A stretch of 64,000 nt of DNA from Fimenecus sp045545735 (GCA_045545735.1 JAZQBM010000010.1:174554-238553), one strand, 5' to 3'; shown: positions 8,145-17,928, numbered from the stretch's first letter. A program made the numbers and translations. Notes: generated from the sequence alone by a model not told the origin.

Positions 8145-9884
8145 ATGGAAAACAACAAAACTCAAGCGGAAATTTACCGCGAGGAGCGTAAGGAAAGACT
8201 TGCTAAGGCAGCTGCAAAGCAAGCTAAAAAGTCTCCTAAAATTTCAAAAACTAAAAAAGTTGTAGGAAAGGTAATTGCAATCGCTCTTGCAGTTGTTATA
8301 GCTCTTGGTGCAGTTGGCGGAATTCTCAATTTCTTTGGTGTTCCACAGAAAGTACTTAAAGTTTCAATTGGCGATACTGATTATAAGTTCTCAGTTGCTG
8401 AGTACAACTATTATTACTACAATGTTTGGTATAACTACCAGAACGCTGCTGTTCAGTATGAATCATACTATGGCGAGGGTATGGGCGTAAGTCTTCTTGG
8501 CTATGACTATACAAAATCACCTGGTGAGCAGGAATACAACGACGATATGTCAGCAATGACAGGCGTTACTATTGAAGATATCGGCAATCCTGAAAATCCA
8601 ACTTGGGCTGATGTTTTTGATTATGCTGCAGTAAGCCAAATTCTCCGTGTTAAGTTCGGTATTGCAAAAGCAGAAGAAGCAGGAATGGTTCTTACTGAAG
8701 AACAAGAAAAAGAAATTGATACAGCAATTGACGAAGCGCGTACAAATGCTGAAAAGAACGACTATTCTCTTGACAGATGGTTCCATACTCAGATTGGTAA
8801 AGGTCTTTCAGAAAAAGTTCTTCGTCAGATTGAAGAAGAAACTGCTCTTGCTAATGCTTATTATGAAAAACTTCAAAATGACACTCTTAATGCAGTTACA
8901 GAAGACGAAATTAATGCTGAATACAAAGAAAACCGTGATTTCTATGACCTTATCAGTGCAAGAATTTATACTTTAGTAGGTGCTGAAGTAAAGGTTGCAG
9001 ATGATGCAACAGCAGAAGAAAAGAAAGCTGCTGAAGACAAAGCTAAAGCTGAAACAAAAGCTAAAGCAGACGCATTCCTTGCTGCAGTAACTGATGAAGA
9101 ATCATTCATCAAAGAAACAAAGAAAGCAATTCTTTCAGAAGATAATGACAGTGACATTGACCCTGACGAAAGCACTGCTGCTACTGACATTGCTTATGCT
9201 GACCTTGAAGCAGTAAGTGAAGAACTTGCAAAATGGGCTTATGACGACGCAAGAAAAGTTGGCGATAAAACTGCTATTGATAATGGCGACGGCTCATACA
9301 CAATCATTCTTATGACAGTTCTTCCTCACAAAGACACAAGCGTAAGTTCAAGTGATGTAAGACATATTCTTGTTAAGTTCGAAACAGAAAAGGACGAAGA
9401 CGGAAAAGAAATTGAACTTACAACAGCACAGAAGGCTGAATACAAAGCTGAAGCTCAAAAAATTCTTGACGAATATAAAAAGAACCCAACAGTAGAAAAC
9501 TTTGCAGAACTTACAAAGAAATATACTGACGATGTTGATTCAGAAGGCAATCCTAATAGCAATGGTCTTTATGAAAACGTTGCTGACGACGGACAGTATG
9601 TTGAAGCATTCACAAACTGGGCAGTTGATTCATCACGTAAACCAGGTGACACAGGAATTGTTGAAACAGAATACGGTTACCACGTAATGTATTATGTTGA
9701 AGCAAACGGCGACGCTTGGTATGAAACAGTTAAAAATGCAATCTTCACAGAAAAATTTGCAGCATTAACTGACGATGTTATGCTCGGCTATATGAAAGAT
9801 ATGAACTTTGACGGTGCAACTCTTAACTGGGCTAACAAAAACCAGTCTAAATTTATTGACCGTATTGTTATGAACAACTTCTAA
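8145..9884 (+). CDS. Membrane-anchored PrsA/SurA-like peptidyl-prolyl isomerase
   Basis: 579 residues. A short basic cytoplasmic tail (Lys-rich, residues 1-40), one transmembrane helix (about 41-64) and a large extracytoplasmic part. The N-terminal chaperone-like helices contain very acidic, Ala/Lys-rich stretches. A parvulin-type rotamase domain lies near residues 400-510 (VRHILVKFE, GETEYGYHVMYY-like pattern around IVETEYGYHVMYY). It should help fold exported proteins at the membrane surface. Unlike Bacillus PrsA it has no lipobox cysteine. The start is backed by AAAGGTGG nine bases upstream, and a strong terminator follows the stop. Monocistronic. Confidence 0.85.
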   Translation: MENNKTQAEIYREERKERLAKAAAKQAKKSPKISKTKKVVGKVIAIALAVVIALGAVGGILNFFGVPQKVLKVSIGDTDYKFSVAEYNYYYYNVWYNYQNAAVQYESYYGEGMGVSLLGYDYTKSPGEQEYNDDMSAMTGVTIEDIGNPENPTWADVFDYAAVSQILRVKFGIAKAEEAGMVLTEEQEKEIDTAIDEARTNAEKNDYSLDRWFHTQIGKGLSEKVLRQIEEETALANAYYEKLQNDTLNAVTEDEINAEYKENRDFYDLISARIYTLVGAEVKVADDATAEEKKAAEDKAKAETKAKADAFLAAVTDEESFIKETKKAILSEDNDSDIDPDESTAATDIAYADLEAVSEELAKWAYDDARKVGDKTAIDNGDGSYTIILMTVLPHKDTSVSSSDVRHILVKFETEKDEDGKEIELTTAQKAEYKAEAQKILDEYKKNPTVENFAELTKKYTDDVDSEGNPNSNGLYENVADDGQYVEAFTNWAVDSSRKPGDTGIVETEYGYHVMYYVEANGDAWYETVKNAIFTEKFAALTDDVMLGYMKDMNFDGATLNWANKNQSKFIDRIVMNNF

Positions 9885-9897
9885 TTAAAGCAATAAT

Positions 9898-9936
9898 AAA
9901 AAGCCACGCGGAGAGTTGAATTCTGCGTGGCTTTTA
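9898..9936 (+). terminator. Rho-independent terminator after the PrsA-like gene
   Basis: The arms AAAAGCCACGC and GCGTGGCTTTT form a long stem followed by a T-rich stretch, 13 bases after the stop codon. Confidence 0.9.
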
Positions 9937-10033
9937 ATTTGAAAAATTTTAAAAAAGTTTTGTGACATTTTGGTATTTTTGCCACTACCTTACAAAGACC
10001 GGTTTTTATACGGAGAGGAAGGAGGTTTTTGTC

Positions 10034-10585
10034 TTGTCCGGAACTGATGTAAAAAAGAAAGCTGACAAACTACTTGAAGAATATTGTCATCAATTTAAAA
10101 CAAGCCTATACAAATACGCGTATTTGAGAACGGGACACGACAAAGATGCGGCAGAAGACTGTGTTCAGGAAGCTTTTATGGTTATCTATAAACGATTGTG
10201 CAAGGGTGAAGAATTTGCCCAACCAAGAGCATTCCTTTACAGAACGGTTGATAATTTTGTTAAAGAGCACTTAAAGGATTTGCAAAAGCGGAAAAAGATT
10301 CAAGACGCTACCACACAAGAAAATGCGTTTTTTGAATCACCTGTTTTTGATAATCTTGATGAGCAAACCGAAAACGAGATTATAAAAGCCGTATTTAAGG
10401 AAATGAGCGATAAAGAAAAGGTAATTTACAGGCGACGTTACATAGACAAATGCAATGTGCGTGACATAGCTATAGAATATAACATTTCAGTTTCTACCGT
10501 CACCACAAGACTATATCGAATAAGACAAAAAGCAGAAGAAAAAGTAAAACTTGAACTTGCAGAAAGGGGGATTTTCAATGACTGA
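10034..10585 (+). CDS. RNA polymerase sigma factor, sigma-70/ECF-like
   Basis: 183 residues. Region 2 is recognisable (YKYAYLRTGHDKDAAEDCVQ, EAFMVIYKRL) and region 4 carries a helix-turn-helix (VRDIAIEYNISVSTVTTRLYRIRQKA). The start is a TTG at 10034, eight bases after AAGGAGG; an in-frame ATG at 9962 has no such site and adds an unrelated segment. The last eight bases overlap the next gene, a membrane protein with an ectodomain, which suggests a sigma factor and membrane-bound regulator pair. The upstream gap (9937-10033) may hold an autoregulated promoter, but I could not fix one. Confidence 0.85.
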   Translation: MSGTDVKKKADKLLEEYCHQFKTSLYKYAYLRTGHDKDAAEDCVQEAFMVIYKRLCKGEEFAQPRAFLYRTVDNFVKEHLKDLQKRKKIQDATTQENAFFESPVFDNLDEQTENEIIKAVFKEMSDKEKVIYRRRYIDKCNVRDIAIEYNISVSTVTTRLYRIRQKAEEKVKLELAERGIFND

Positions 10586-13500
10586 CACAAGAGTAGCAGA
10601 ACTTATAAATGAAAATAATTTTGTAAGTATTCTTAAAAATGAACTTTACGCTCTTATTGATGAAGAGTTGGCAAAGGACACAGAAATGGATTGTGACCTT
10701 ATTGATGAGCTTGTAAACGCTATTGAAGCATTAGAACAATGCGAAAACGAAAATCCCGCAGTAATACTCCCCTTAATCTTCGCAGATGGCACAATCCTTT
10801 CAAAACGAATCCGCAATAAAGTAAACGGTAAAAAGACACTTATACGAATTACTGCACTGGCAGCCGCTTTTGCACTTATTCTTTCAGGTGCAAATCATAT
10901 TCCCGCTTCTGACGGCAAGAGCGTTCTTGTTTATGCCGTTGATGAAATATTAGAGGGAATTGGTAATTTCTTTGGCATTGAAGCTCTTCGTGAAAAGGAA
11001 GCAAATCAGTCAACACCTGAAATTGAAGAAACCACAACAACTCCTGAAGAAGAAATAGTAGAGCAGAATAAAGAGCCAACTGCTACTGCACCTGAAATTG
11101 TCAGCATTGGACTTATAACTTACGGTAATTTCAAATCTTCTTACCTTTGGAAAGAAGAACTTGACCTTGCAGGACTTAAGGTTGTTGCAATTTATTCAGA
11201 TGATAGCCGTGAAGAAATCTCAATAGATGATTGTGAGGTTTCAGGCTTTAATCCACTTAAAATTGGTGAACAGACCATATCTGTCAAATATAGTGGACTT
11301 GTTACCACATTCAAGGTTACGGTTTCAAGAACTGAACAGAATAACGAGGCTACAAGAACAATCACCGATATTGAAATCAAAGTAAAAGCGGAAGAAATTA
11401 TCGTGCCGGATGGCACTGAAAACCCTGCCTATTACGAAAAATTAGAATATCGTTACGCATATTCTGACGGCACATTCTCACCTTGGGTAGTTTGCAAGGA
11501 TGCAGAAATGATTTCCGAATATGACCCTTGGCTTTTTGATGTTCCTCAAGCACTTACATATCGCACACCTGAGGGTTGGGAATTTACTGTAAATGTTATT
11601 GTTTATAATGCCATTGAGACTGTTCCTGATGATAATATTCTTAATATAAGCCGTCTTGAGATTACAGAAATACCTGACACTTTGAAATACTACCCCACAA
11701 ACCTTTATAGATGTTATACTTATGTAGGTGAAGAAATCGACCTTTCACAGTTTGAAATTAAGGTTTTCTATAAAGTTGGTTCTTTCGAATATAAAACACT
11801 TGAAAACAGCAATATTCAGGTTTTCGGTACAACAACAACTGAAAGACCATCTTCAAGCAAGGGCTACACAATCACCTTTGCCTATGGTGAAGCAACAGTT
11901 GATTTTCACTATGATGTTCTTATTGAGCCTGAAATACAATCAATTTCCATAGATAATAACCGTTGGGATTTTTACTACATAAATAACGCACCTAAAGAAT
12001 ACAATGCAGAAAAGCTTGTTACCGCAACTATGACAGATTCAAGTGAAAAAATCTATCTTGATGTTGAGGTTAAAGGCTATGACCCCAATAAGCTTGGCTT
12101 TATTGAGTTAGAAGTCTATTATAACGGTGAAAAGATTTTTGATTATATTGGTGGATTTATTTATGGTGACACAGGCTTTGCAGTTGCAGAAAGACCTGTT
12201 ACGGAATATGCTTGCTTTACAGATGAGCTTAATTACACACCATATCTTATTGCTTACAAGTGCACAGGTAACGGTAATTTTGAAACCTATGCAGATATTA
12301 AATATGAACTTGATGACAATCCTGTAAATGACTACAGTCAATACATTTCAAGCGGTACTGCGGGCAAATTGAGAGCTATGGGCATTACAAGCTTTAGTGT
12401 AAGATGTTTTGACTCTTCGATTGTTGAATATAAAATCAGTACAGACCAAAAAATAACAGAATTCGGCACACATACCGCAGAGCTTTATGTTTATAATGTC
12501 AAAACTAACGGTAACGATTGGTCTTACAAAAGAGATGTTATTTCGCAAGACCTTACATATACAATAACTGTAAAAGAAAAGCCTGTCCGTTACATAATGG
12601 ATGCACCTGACAACATAAAAATTCATATTCAGGATATTTATTCTGAATTTTATGACAAGCTTCATGTGTATGCAGTTTATGAAGATGGCAGAAAAGAAGA
12701 AATCTTCGATTATGCAGTTGCAAGATATTCACCTGCAAGGGAAACTACCTCTGAAAAATTAAGCATTTGGGTGCGTTATCCTACAGGTGGCTCTTTCAGT
12801 AAAGATGTTTATGTTTACAGTGACGGTTACGAGGATTCCTTCTATGTAACATTAAGGGATAATAACTATGTAACACAAAACTACTACAGCATAGGTTTAG
12901 AAAACCCTAATGTTTATATTACATTCGCATCTGCTATGCAAGAAGACATTGACTCATTCTACACAATAACTGACAACAAAGGAAGACAATGGGATATTGA
13001 AGGTTGGGACACCTCAACCGTAGGTGAAAAAGAAGCAATAATCACATATCACAGTTCTATTGGTGATTATAAAATAGCATATAAATATATTGTTATTCCT
13101 GAATACTATAAACCTTCTTGCGAAATTGTTTTCAATGACGAAAACTATATTTATGATGTGAGAAACGGACTTGTTAAGGATACTTATAAAGTGATTTATA
13201 CAGATAAAATCGGCAGAACTCACGAAATGACTGATTATCTTATCTATTACGAAGAAAACCGCAATATGCCAAAAACAGTTTCTATCAAAAATCCTTATAC
13301 TAATTACACAGAAAAATATGATATTAAGCTTGACAGAATTGTGGGCAAATTTGAAAATCCTCAGGTATCAAAACTCGAAGACGGAAATTACAAAGTAACC
13401 ATAGATTGTCCGTATCCACCTGAAAACGGAACAATGATTTATAAAATTACATACAAGACCAAACCGGGTATGCGAGTTATGACAAGAACTATTGAAACAT

Positions 13501-13649
13501 CGTCTCTTGAAACAATTATTGATGAAAGTCTGTATTTCAAAGACGGCGTTTCTGAAATCAAAATTGTTGCTTATATTCACAACGATGGAGACCATATTGC
13601 ATTAAGGCGTAAAGTGTGTGATACAACAATAAGCGTTCCAATTGAATAA
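10578..13649 (+). CDS. Large membrane protein with Ig-like ectodomain, putative regulator of the upstream sigma factor
   Basis: 1023 residues. Residues 1-85 are cytoplasmic and acidic-helical, about 88-106 form one membrane helix, and an acidic Thr/Glu/Pro linker follows (about 140-185). The rest is a string of beta-rich repeats. The first (about 190-270) is a clear Big_3-type bacterial Ig domain (Gly-Leu-Lys-Val...Tyr-Ser-Asp-Asp...Gly...Val-Lys-Tyr). At least five further divergent copies carry the same Y-x-D-G-x and G-x-x-x-I/V-x-V-x-Y pattern. Translational overlap with the sigma gene and the one-pass topology suggest an anti-sigma factor with an extracellular sensing region. No known anti-sigma motif was recognised, so this role is inference. 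ATG at 10578 follows GGGGG. Confidence 0.7.
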   Translation: MTDTRVAELINENNFVSILKNELYALIDEELAKDTEMDCDLIDELVNAIEALEQCENENPAVILPLIFADGTILSKRIRNKVNGKKTLIRITALAAAFALILSGANHIPASDGKSVLVYAVDEILEGIGNFFGIEALREKEANQSTPEIEETTTTPEEEIVEQNKEPTATAPEIVSIGLITYGNFKSSYLWKEELDLAGLKVVAIYSDDSREEISIDDCEVSGFNPLKIGEQTISVKYSGLVTTFKVTVSRTEQNNEATRTITDIEIKVKAEEIIVPDGTENPAYYEKLEYRYAYSDGTFSPWVVCKDAEMISEYDPWLFDVPQALTYRTPEGWEFTVNVIVYNAIETVPDDNILNISRLEITEIPDTLKYYPTNLYRCYTYVGEEIDLSQFEIKVFYKVGSFEYKTLENSNIQVFGTTTTERPSSSKGYTITFAYGEATVDFHYDVLIEPEIQSISIDNNRWDFYYINNAPKEYNAEKLVTATMTDSSEKIYLDVEVKGYDPNKLGFIELEVYYNGEKIFDYIGGFIYGDTGFAVAERPVTEYACFTDELNYTPYLIAYKCTGNGNFETYADIKYELDDNPVNDYSQYISSGTAGKLRAMGITSFSVRCFDSSIVEYKISTDQKITEFGTHTAELYVYNVKTNGNDWSYKRDVISQDLTYTITVKEKPVRYIMDAPDNIKIHIQDIYSEFYDKLHVYAVYEDGRKEEIFDYAVARYSPARETTSEKLSIWVRYPTGGSFSKDVYVYSDGYEDSFYVTLRDNNYVTQNYYSIGLENPNVYITFASAMQEDIDSFYTITDNKGRQWDIEGWDTSTVGEKEAIITYHSSIGDYKIAYKYIVIPEYYKPSCEIVFNDENYIYDVRNGLVKDTYKVIYTDKIGRTHEMTDYLIYYEENRNMPKTVSIKNPYTNYTEKYDIKLDRIVGKFENPQVSKLEDGNYKVTIDCPYPPENGTMIYKITYKTKPGMRVMTRTIETSSLETIIDESLYFKDGVSEIKIVAYIHNDGDHIALRRKVCDTTISVPIE

Positions 13650-13656
13650 ATAATAA

Positions 13657-13700
13657 AACCACTCTGTTCGTTTTGTTCATTGAACAGGGTGGTTGTTTTA
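13657..13700 (+). terminator. Rho-independent terminator
   Basis: Arms AACCAC-CTGTTC and GAACAG-GTGGTT enclose a 12-base loop, followed by GTTTTA. It ends the sigma factor/membrane protein operon. Confidence 0.85.
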
Positions 13701-13719
13701 TATGAATACAAAATATAAA

Positions 13720-13790
13720 GTCATTCTGAACGAAGCGAAGAATCTCGTTATTTCGTTGAGATTCTTCGTCGTTACTCTCCTCAGAATGAC
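13720..13790. repeat. Palindromic interspersed-repeat-like element
   Basis: The outer arms GTCATTCTGA and TCAGAATGAC and inner arms GAAGAATCTC and GAGATTCTTC form a long imperfect hairpin in the gap between two convergent genes. Sequences beginning GTCATTCTGA-CGAAGCGAAGAATC are a common dispersed repeat in Firmicute genomes as far as I recall. Only one copy is in this window. Confidence 0.6.
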
Positions 13791-13791
13791 A

Positions 13792-14919
13792 TTATTTATT
13801 CTTTTTTAATATTTTTTTTGCAGTTACTATTCCTACTGTTGCTACAATGCCTGCAACTGCACCTTTAATAAGTGGCATTGCCGCATCAAAGCTATTTGGT
13901 GCATAAGTGTATGCGTTATAACGGATTTTCTTTTCTACCTTGAAATCGGGCAAATCTTTAATCTCAATTGTTGTTGTTTCAAAGTTCTTCACATCATTTT
14001 CGTCGAAGTCGAAAATGCGTACTCCCCTTTTATCTGCGGGACCGTAAACATTGAATCCGCAACCCTGAGTATAACCCATTTTCATACCCTTATATTCGCC
14101 CATAAACGAGTTATTATGGTCGTGACCGAAGAACATAGCAAACACATCGCCTTTTTCGTTAAGGGCGTCGAATTCGCCTGTATTCACTTCAGGTGTTGCA
14201 GGAGTTTCCCACACAAAAGAACGGTCATTGATTACACAACATTTAGGGTTCAAATCAAAGAACTTGCCTGCGTGGTCACGGTAGCCCGTTGCCACGCCTT
14301 TTTTCTTTGGAACTTCCATAAGTAAATTCCACATTTCAGGCACAGGAATATGCTGAAACATAATTGTTGGCACATAGTCCCCGTATTTTTCTTTAAGTTC
14401 ATCACGAAGACCTTTATACCATTCGATTTGCCCCTCTGAAACGGGACTGCAACGACCATTAAGGCTCATTGAAAGACTATCAATTAATAGTACATTGAGT
14501 TTAGGGTTACCGTCTTCGCCCATAACGAGAAGATTATGGTTGCAATAGCCGTCAATATTGTCATTCGCATTAAATGCAAGGCAGTTTTCGTGTTGTTTAT
14601 AAAGTTCAAGTTGTTGTTTTTTATCGGCAGCACACTGGTCATCGTGATTACCAAATACGAATGTAAAAGGCACATCCATTTCGTCAATTGGCTTTAAAAG
14701 ATTGTCAATTGCAATCTTTGGATTTGCTTTTCTGTCACCAATATTGAATGTGATGCCGTAGCCTTTTAACTGGTCACCACTGAACACAACCAAATCGGGT
14801 TTTGCCTTTTTTAGAGCACAACGAATAAAATTCACCGTATCAGGCGAAGTCCAACTTGTGTCTTGTGTATCGGCAATTTGCATTATTCTAAATTTACCAT
14901 TATTGAATTTAAGTTCCAT
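13792..14919 (-). CDS. Calcineurin-like metallophosphoesterase with C-terminal membrane anchor
   Basis: 375 residues. Metal-binding motifs occur in order: ADTQ (variant of D-x-H), SGDQ, FGNHDD, MFQHIP and FGHDHN. The closing hydrophobic segment (residues 347-366) and lysine tail suggest tail-anchoring in the membrane with the enzyme in the cytosol. The substrate is unknown. The variant Gln in the first motif is seen in the Icc/Dcr2-like branch of the family. ATG at 14919 is preceded by GGTGAT and, further up, by a TATAAT-like box next to the pckG terminator, so it probably has its own promoter. Confidence 0.85.
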   Translation of the reverse strand: MELKFNNGKFRIMQIADTQDTSWTSPDTVNFIRCALKKAKPDLVVFSGDQLKGYGITFNIGDRKANPKIAIDNLLKPIDEMDVPFTFVFGNHDDQCAADKKQQLELYKQHENCLAFNANDNIDGYCNHNLLVMGEDGNPKLNVLLIDSLSMSLNGRCSPVSEGQIEWYKGLRDELKEKYGDYVPTIMFQHIPVPEMWNLLMEVPKKKGVATGYRDHAGKFFDLNPKCCVINDRSFVWETPATPEVNTGEFDALNEKGDVFAMFFGHDHNNSFMGEYKGMKMGYTQGCGFNVYGPADKRGVRIFDFDENDVKNFETTTIEIKDLPDFKVEKKIRYNAYTYAPNSFDAAMPLIKGAVAGIVATVGIVTAKKILKKNK

Positions 14920-14940
14920 AATATCACCAAGGGTATTATA

Positions 14941-14974
14941 ACAAAAACAACCACCTTATTCAAGGTGGTTGTTT
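14941..14974 (-). terminator. Terminator of pckG
   Basis: On the minus strand AACCACCTT and AAGGTGGTT pair around a four-to-five-base loop and are followed by GTTTTTGT. It separates pckG from the metallophosphoesterase gene. Confidence 0.85.
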
Positions 14975-14988
14975 CATTATAGTTTAAC

Positions 14989-16779
14989 TTATTTAAGGTT
15001 TGCTTTGAGTGTTTCAAGCTCTGCTTTGAGAGTTTCAGGAAGTTTATCGCCGAATTTGCTGTAGAATTCTGCAATTCCGTCTGCTTCTGCTGCCCAAAGG
15101 TCTTTATCAACGTCAAGAATGCTTTCAAGTGATTCAACTGTAACTTCACCTTCAAGACCTTCAATGTTGATGTCCTTAGCATATGGAAGATAACCGATTG
15201 CTGTTTCCTGAGCATCAACTTCGCCTTCGCAGCGTTTGATAATCCATTCAAGAACACGAAGGTTATCGCCGAAACCTGGCCACATAAAGTTGCCTTCGTC
15301 GTCTTTTCTAAACCAGTTAACATTGAAGATTTTTGGTGCTTTATCAGCATCAAGAGTCTTACCAATGTCAATCCAGTGCTGCCAATAGTCACCCATATTG
15401 TAACCGCAGAATGGAAGCATAGCCATTGGGTCACGACGAACAACACCTACAGCACCTGCTGCAGCTGCTGTTGTTTCAGAAGCCATAATTGAACCAACGA
15501 ATACACCGTGATTCCAATCGCGTGACTGATATACGAGTGGAGCAAGTTTTGCACGACGGCCACCGAATACGAATGCTGAAATTGGAACACCTGCTGGGTT
15601 TTCGAATTCAGAACTGATGCATGGGCAGTTTACTGCTGGAGCTGTGAAACGGCTGTTTGGATGAGCAAGGTTTTTGCCTTCTGCTTTCCATTCAACACCA
15701 TTTGTTTCGATACCTGTCCATTCAACTGCGTTTACAGGAGGATTCTTGTCAAGACCTTCCCACCAAACTGTGTTGTCATCCATATTACGAGCAACGTTTG
15801 TGAAGATTGTACCCTTCTTTGTTGATGCAAGAGCATTTGGGTTTGACTTAACGTTTGTACCAGGTGCAACGCCGAAGAAACCATTTTCAGGGTTGATAGC
15901 ATAAAGTCTTCCGTCAGGACCTTTTCTAATCCAAGAAATATCGTCACCTACGCACCATACTTTGTAGCCTTTTGCAAGGTATCCTTCAGGTGGAATAAGC
16001 ATAGCAAGGTTTGTTTTACCGCAAGCTGATGGGAAAGCAGCACAGATGTACTTAACTTCGCCCTTTGGATTTTCGATACCAAGAATGAGCATATGCTCAG
16101 CCTGCCAGCCTTCGTTTTTACCCTGATATGAAGCAATACGAAGAGCAAAGCATTTTTTACCAAGAAGAACATTTCCGCCGTAACCTGAGTTTACTGAAAT
16201 GATTGTGTTATCTTCAGGGAACTGGCAAATCCATCTCTTTTCAGGGTCGATATCGCATTTACAGTGAAGACCACGAACCCAGTCATTACTTTCGTCACCG
16301 AATGCTTCCATAACCTTTGTGCCAACACGTGTCATAATAAGCATATTAAGAACAACGTAAATTGAGTCTGTAAGCTCAATACCAACTTTTGCAAGTGGTG
16401 AACCAACAGGTCCCATTGAATAAGGGATTACATACATTGTTCTACCCTTGTAGCTGTCTTTTGCAATATCGTAAAGCATTGCGTATGCTTTTTCAGGGTC
16501 CATCCAGTGATTTGTTGGGCCTGCATCTTCTTCTTTCTTTGAGCAGATAAGAGTTCTGTCTTCAACACGAGCAACGTCGTTAACTGCTGTTCTGTGGTAG
16601 TAGCAGTCAGGAAGAAGGTCCTGATTAAGCTTTACCATTTCGCCAGTTGCACAAGCCTCTGCACGAAGAGCTTCTGTCTGTTCTTCTGAACCGTCAATCC
16701 AAACGATTTTGTCAGGCTTTACAAGTTCAACCTGTTTGTCAATCCACTCAAGAATTGACTTGTTCTTTGTGAGTGCCAT
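14989..16779 (-). CDS. pckG: Phosphoenolpyruvate carboxykinase (GTP)
   Basis: 596 residues, full length for the GTP-dependent family. It interconverts oxaloacetate plus GTP with phosphoenolpyruvate, CO2 and GDP, serving gluconeogenesis or CO2-fixing fermentation. The signature phosphate loop FPSACGKTNLAM is present, along with GDDISWIRKG, GYGGNVLLGKKC, and MASETTAAAAG toward the C-terminus. It has no resemblance to the ATP-dependent PckA more usual in Firmicutes. The start follows AAAGGAG. It is monocistronic: its own terminator lies downstream and about 120 bases separate it from tsaD. Confidence 0.97.
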   Translation of the reverse strand: MALTKNKSILEWIDKQVELVKPDKIVWIDGSEEQTEALRAEACATGEMVKLNQDLLPDCYYHRTAVNDVARVEDRTLICSKKEEDAGPTNHWMDPEKAYAMLYDIAKDSYKGRTMYVIPYSMGPVGSPLAKVGIELTDSIYVVLNMLIMTRVGTKVMEAFGDESNDWVRGLHCKCDIDPEKRWICQFPEDNTIISVNSGYGGNVLLGKKCFALRIASYQGKNEGWQAEHMLILGIENPKGEVKYICAAFPSACGKTNLAMLIPPEGYLAKGYKVWCVGDDISWIRKGPDGRLYAINPENGFFGVAPGTNVKSNPNALASTKKGTIFTNVARNMDDNTVWWEGLDKNPPVNAVEWTGIETNGVEWKAEGKNLAHPNSRFTAPAVNCPCISSEFENPAGVPISAFVFGGRRAKLAPLVYQSRDWNHGVFVGSIMASETTAAAAGAVGVVRRDPMAMLPFCGYNMGDYWQHWIDIGKTLDADKAPKIFNVNWFRKDDEGNFMWPGFGDNLRVLEWIIKRCEGEVDAQETAIGYLPYAKDINIEGLEGEVTVESLESILDVDKDLWAAEADGIAEFYSKFGDKLPETLKAELETLKANLK

Positions 16780-16901
16780 AATAAATGTTCGCTCCTTTAT
16801 ATAAATTCATTTTAATAACAAAATAAGTCCAAACTTACCTATTTTAGTTAATTATATAATATTTACCAAAATTTTTCAATAGTTAAAATGTTGATATTCT
16901 G

Positions 16902-17924
16902 TTAAATTACTGTGTACTTTTCGGTAATATCGGCAGTTGCCTTGCCATTTAAATCCATACCTGCAGTTTTGCCGTCAAGATATTCAAAATAACCTTGAGC
17001 ACCAACCATTGCACCGTTATCTCCGCAAAGGGACAAATCAGGCAAATACAAGTCCCAGTTATGCTCTTTTGCAAGGGTTTCCATACGACCGCGAAGTACT
17101 GAATTTGCTGAAACACCACCGGCCAAAACAAGTGTTTTTTCATCGTGCATCTCCATAGCCTTAACGGTGTTATCTGCAAGAGAATTTACAACTGCATTAA
17201 TAAAAGATGCACCAACATCGGCAGGATTTATTTCTTCACCTTTTTGTGCTGCGTTGTGCACAAGATTTATAACGCTTGTTTTAAGTCCCGAAAAGCTGAA
17301 GTCCAAAGGACTACCGTCAACACGAGGTTTTGGGAACTTGTATTTTGTATTGTCCCCATTTTTTGCAATTTTATCAAGATTTACGCCACCGGGATATGGA
17401 AGTCCTAAAGTTCGTGCCGCTTTATCCATAGCCTCGCCTGCCGCGTCATCACGAGTGCGACCTACAACTTCAAAATCAGTGTAGTCATTCACTTTACAAA
17501 GCAAAGTATTACCGCCAGACACTACAAGGCACATAAAAGGTGGCTTTAAATTTTTATGAGTAATATAGTTTGCCGCAATATGTGAACGAAGATGATGCAC
17601 AGGCACTAATGGTTTGCCACTTGCAAGGGCTAATCCTTTTGCATAATTTACGCCAACGAGCAACGCACCAATAAGCCCCGGTGCATAGGTTACGGCAATA
17701 GCATCAATATCATCAAGGGTAATACTAGCATCACTTAACGCCTTTTCCACAACCCAAGAAATGTTTTCAGTATGTAATCTTGATGCAATTTCAGGCACAA
17801 CGCCACCAAATACTTTATGCTTTTCAATTTGAGTTGATACTACGTTTGACAGTACACGTCTGCCGTCTTCCACAACAGCAGCTGCAGTTTCATCACATGA
17901 ACTTTCAATTGCTAAAATTTTCAT
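16902..17924 (-). CDS. tsaD: tRNA N6-adenosine threonylcarbamoyltransferase TsaD
   Basis: 340 residues. TsaD transfers the threonylcarbamoyl group to A37 of tRNAs reading ANN codons, working with TsaB/TsaE. The family start LAIESSCDETAAAVV, the metal-binding HHLRSH, VSGGNTLL and the nucleotide-binding LAGGVSANSVLR are all present. It lies four bases after the phosphatase-RimI fusion gene, matching the common tsaB-rimI-tsaD neighbourhood, but tsaB and tsaE are not here. Confidence 0.97.
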   Translation of the reverse strand: MKILAIESSCDETAAAVVEDGRRVLSNVVSTQIEKHKVFGGVVPEIASRLHTENISWVVEKALSDASITLDDIDAIAVTYAPGLIGALLVGVNYAKGLALASGKPLVPVHHLRSHIAANYITHKNLKPPFMCLVVSGGNTLLCKVNDYTDFEVVGRTRDDAAGEAMDKAARTLGLPYPGGVNLDKIAKNGDNTKYKFPKPRVDGSPLDFSFSGLKTSVINLVHNAAQKGEEINPADVGASFINAVVNSLADNTVKAMEMHDEKTLVLAGGVSANSVLRGRMETLAKEHNWDLYLPDLSLCGDNGAMVGAQGYFEYLDGKTAGMDLNGKATADITEKYTVI

Positions 17925-17928
17925 AAAC

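Noticed and set aside
8356..8786. Minus-strand frames inside the PrsA-like gene
   Set aside because: Antisense shadows of a strongly supported gene.
9962..10033. Upstream ATG extension of the sigma factor
   Set aside because: No ribosome binding site, while AAGGAGG lies correctly spaced before TTG at 10034, where family similarity begins.
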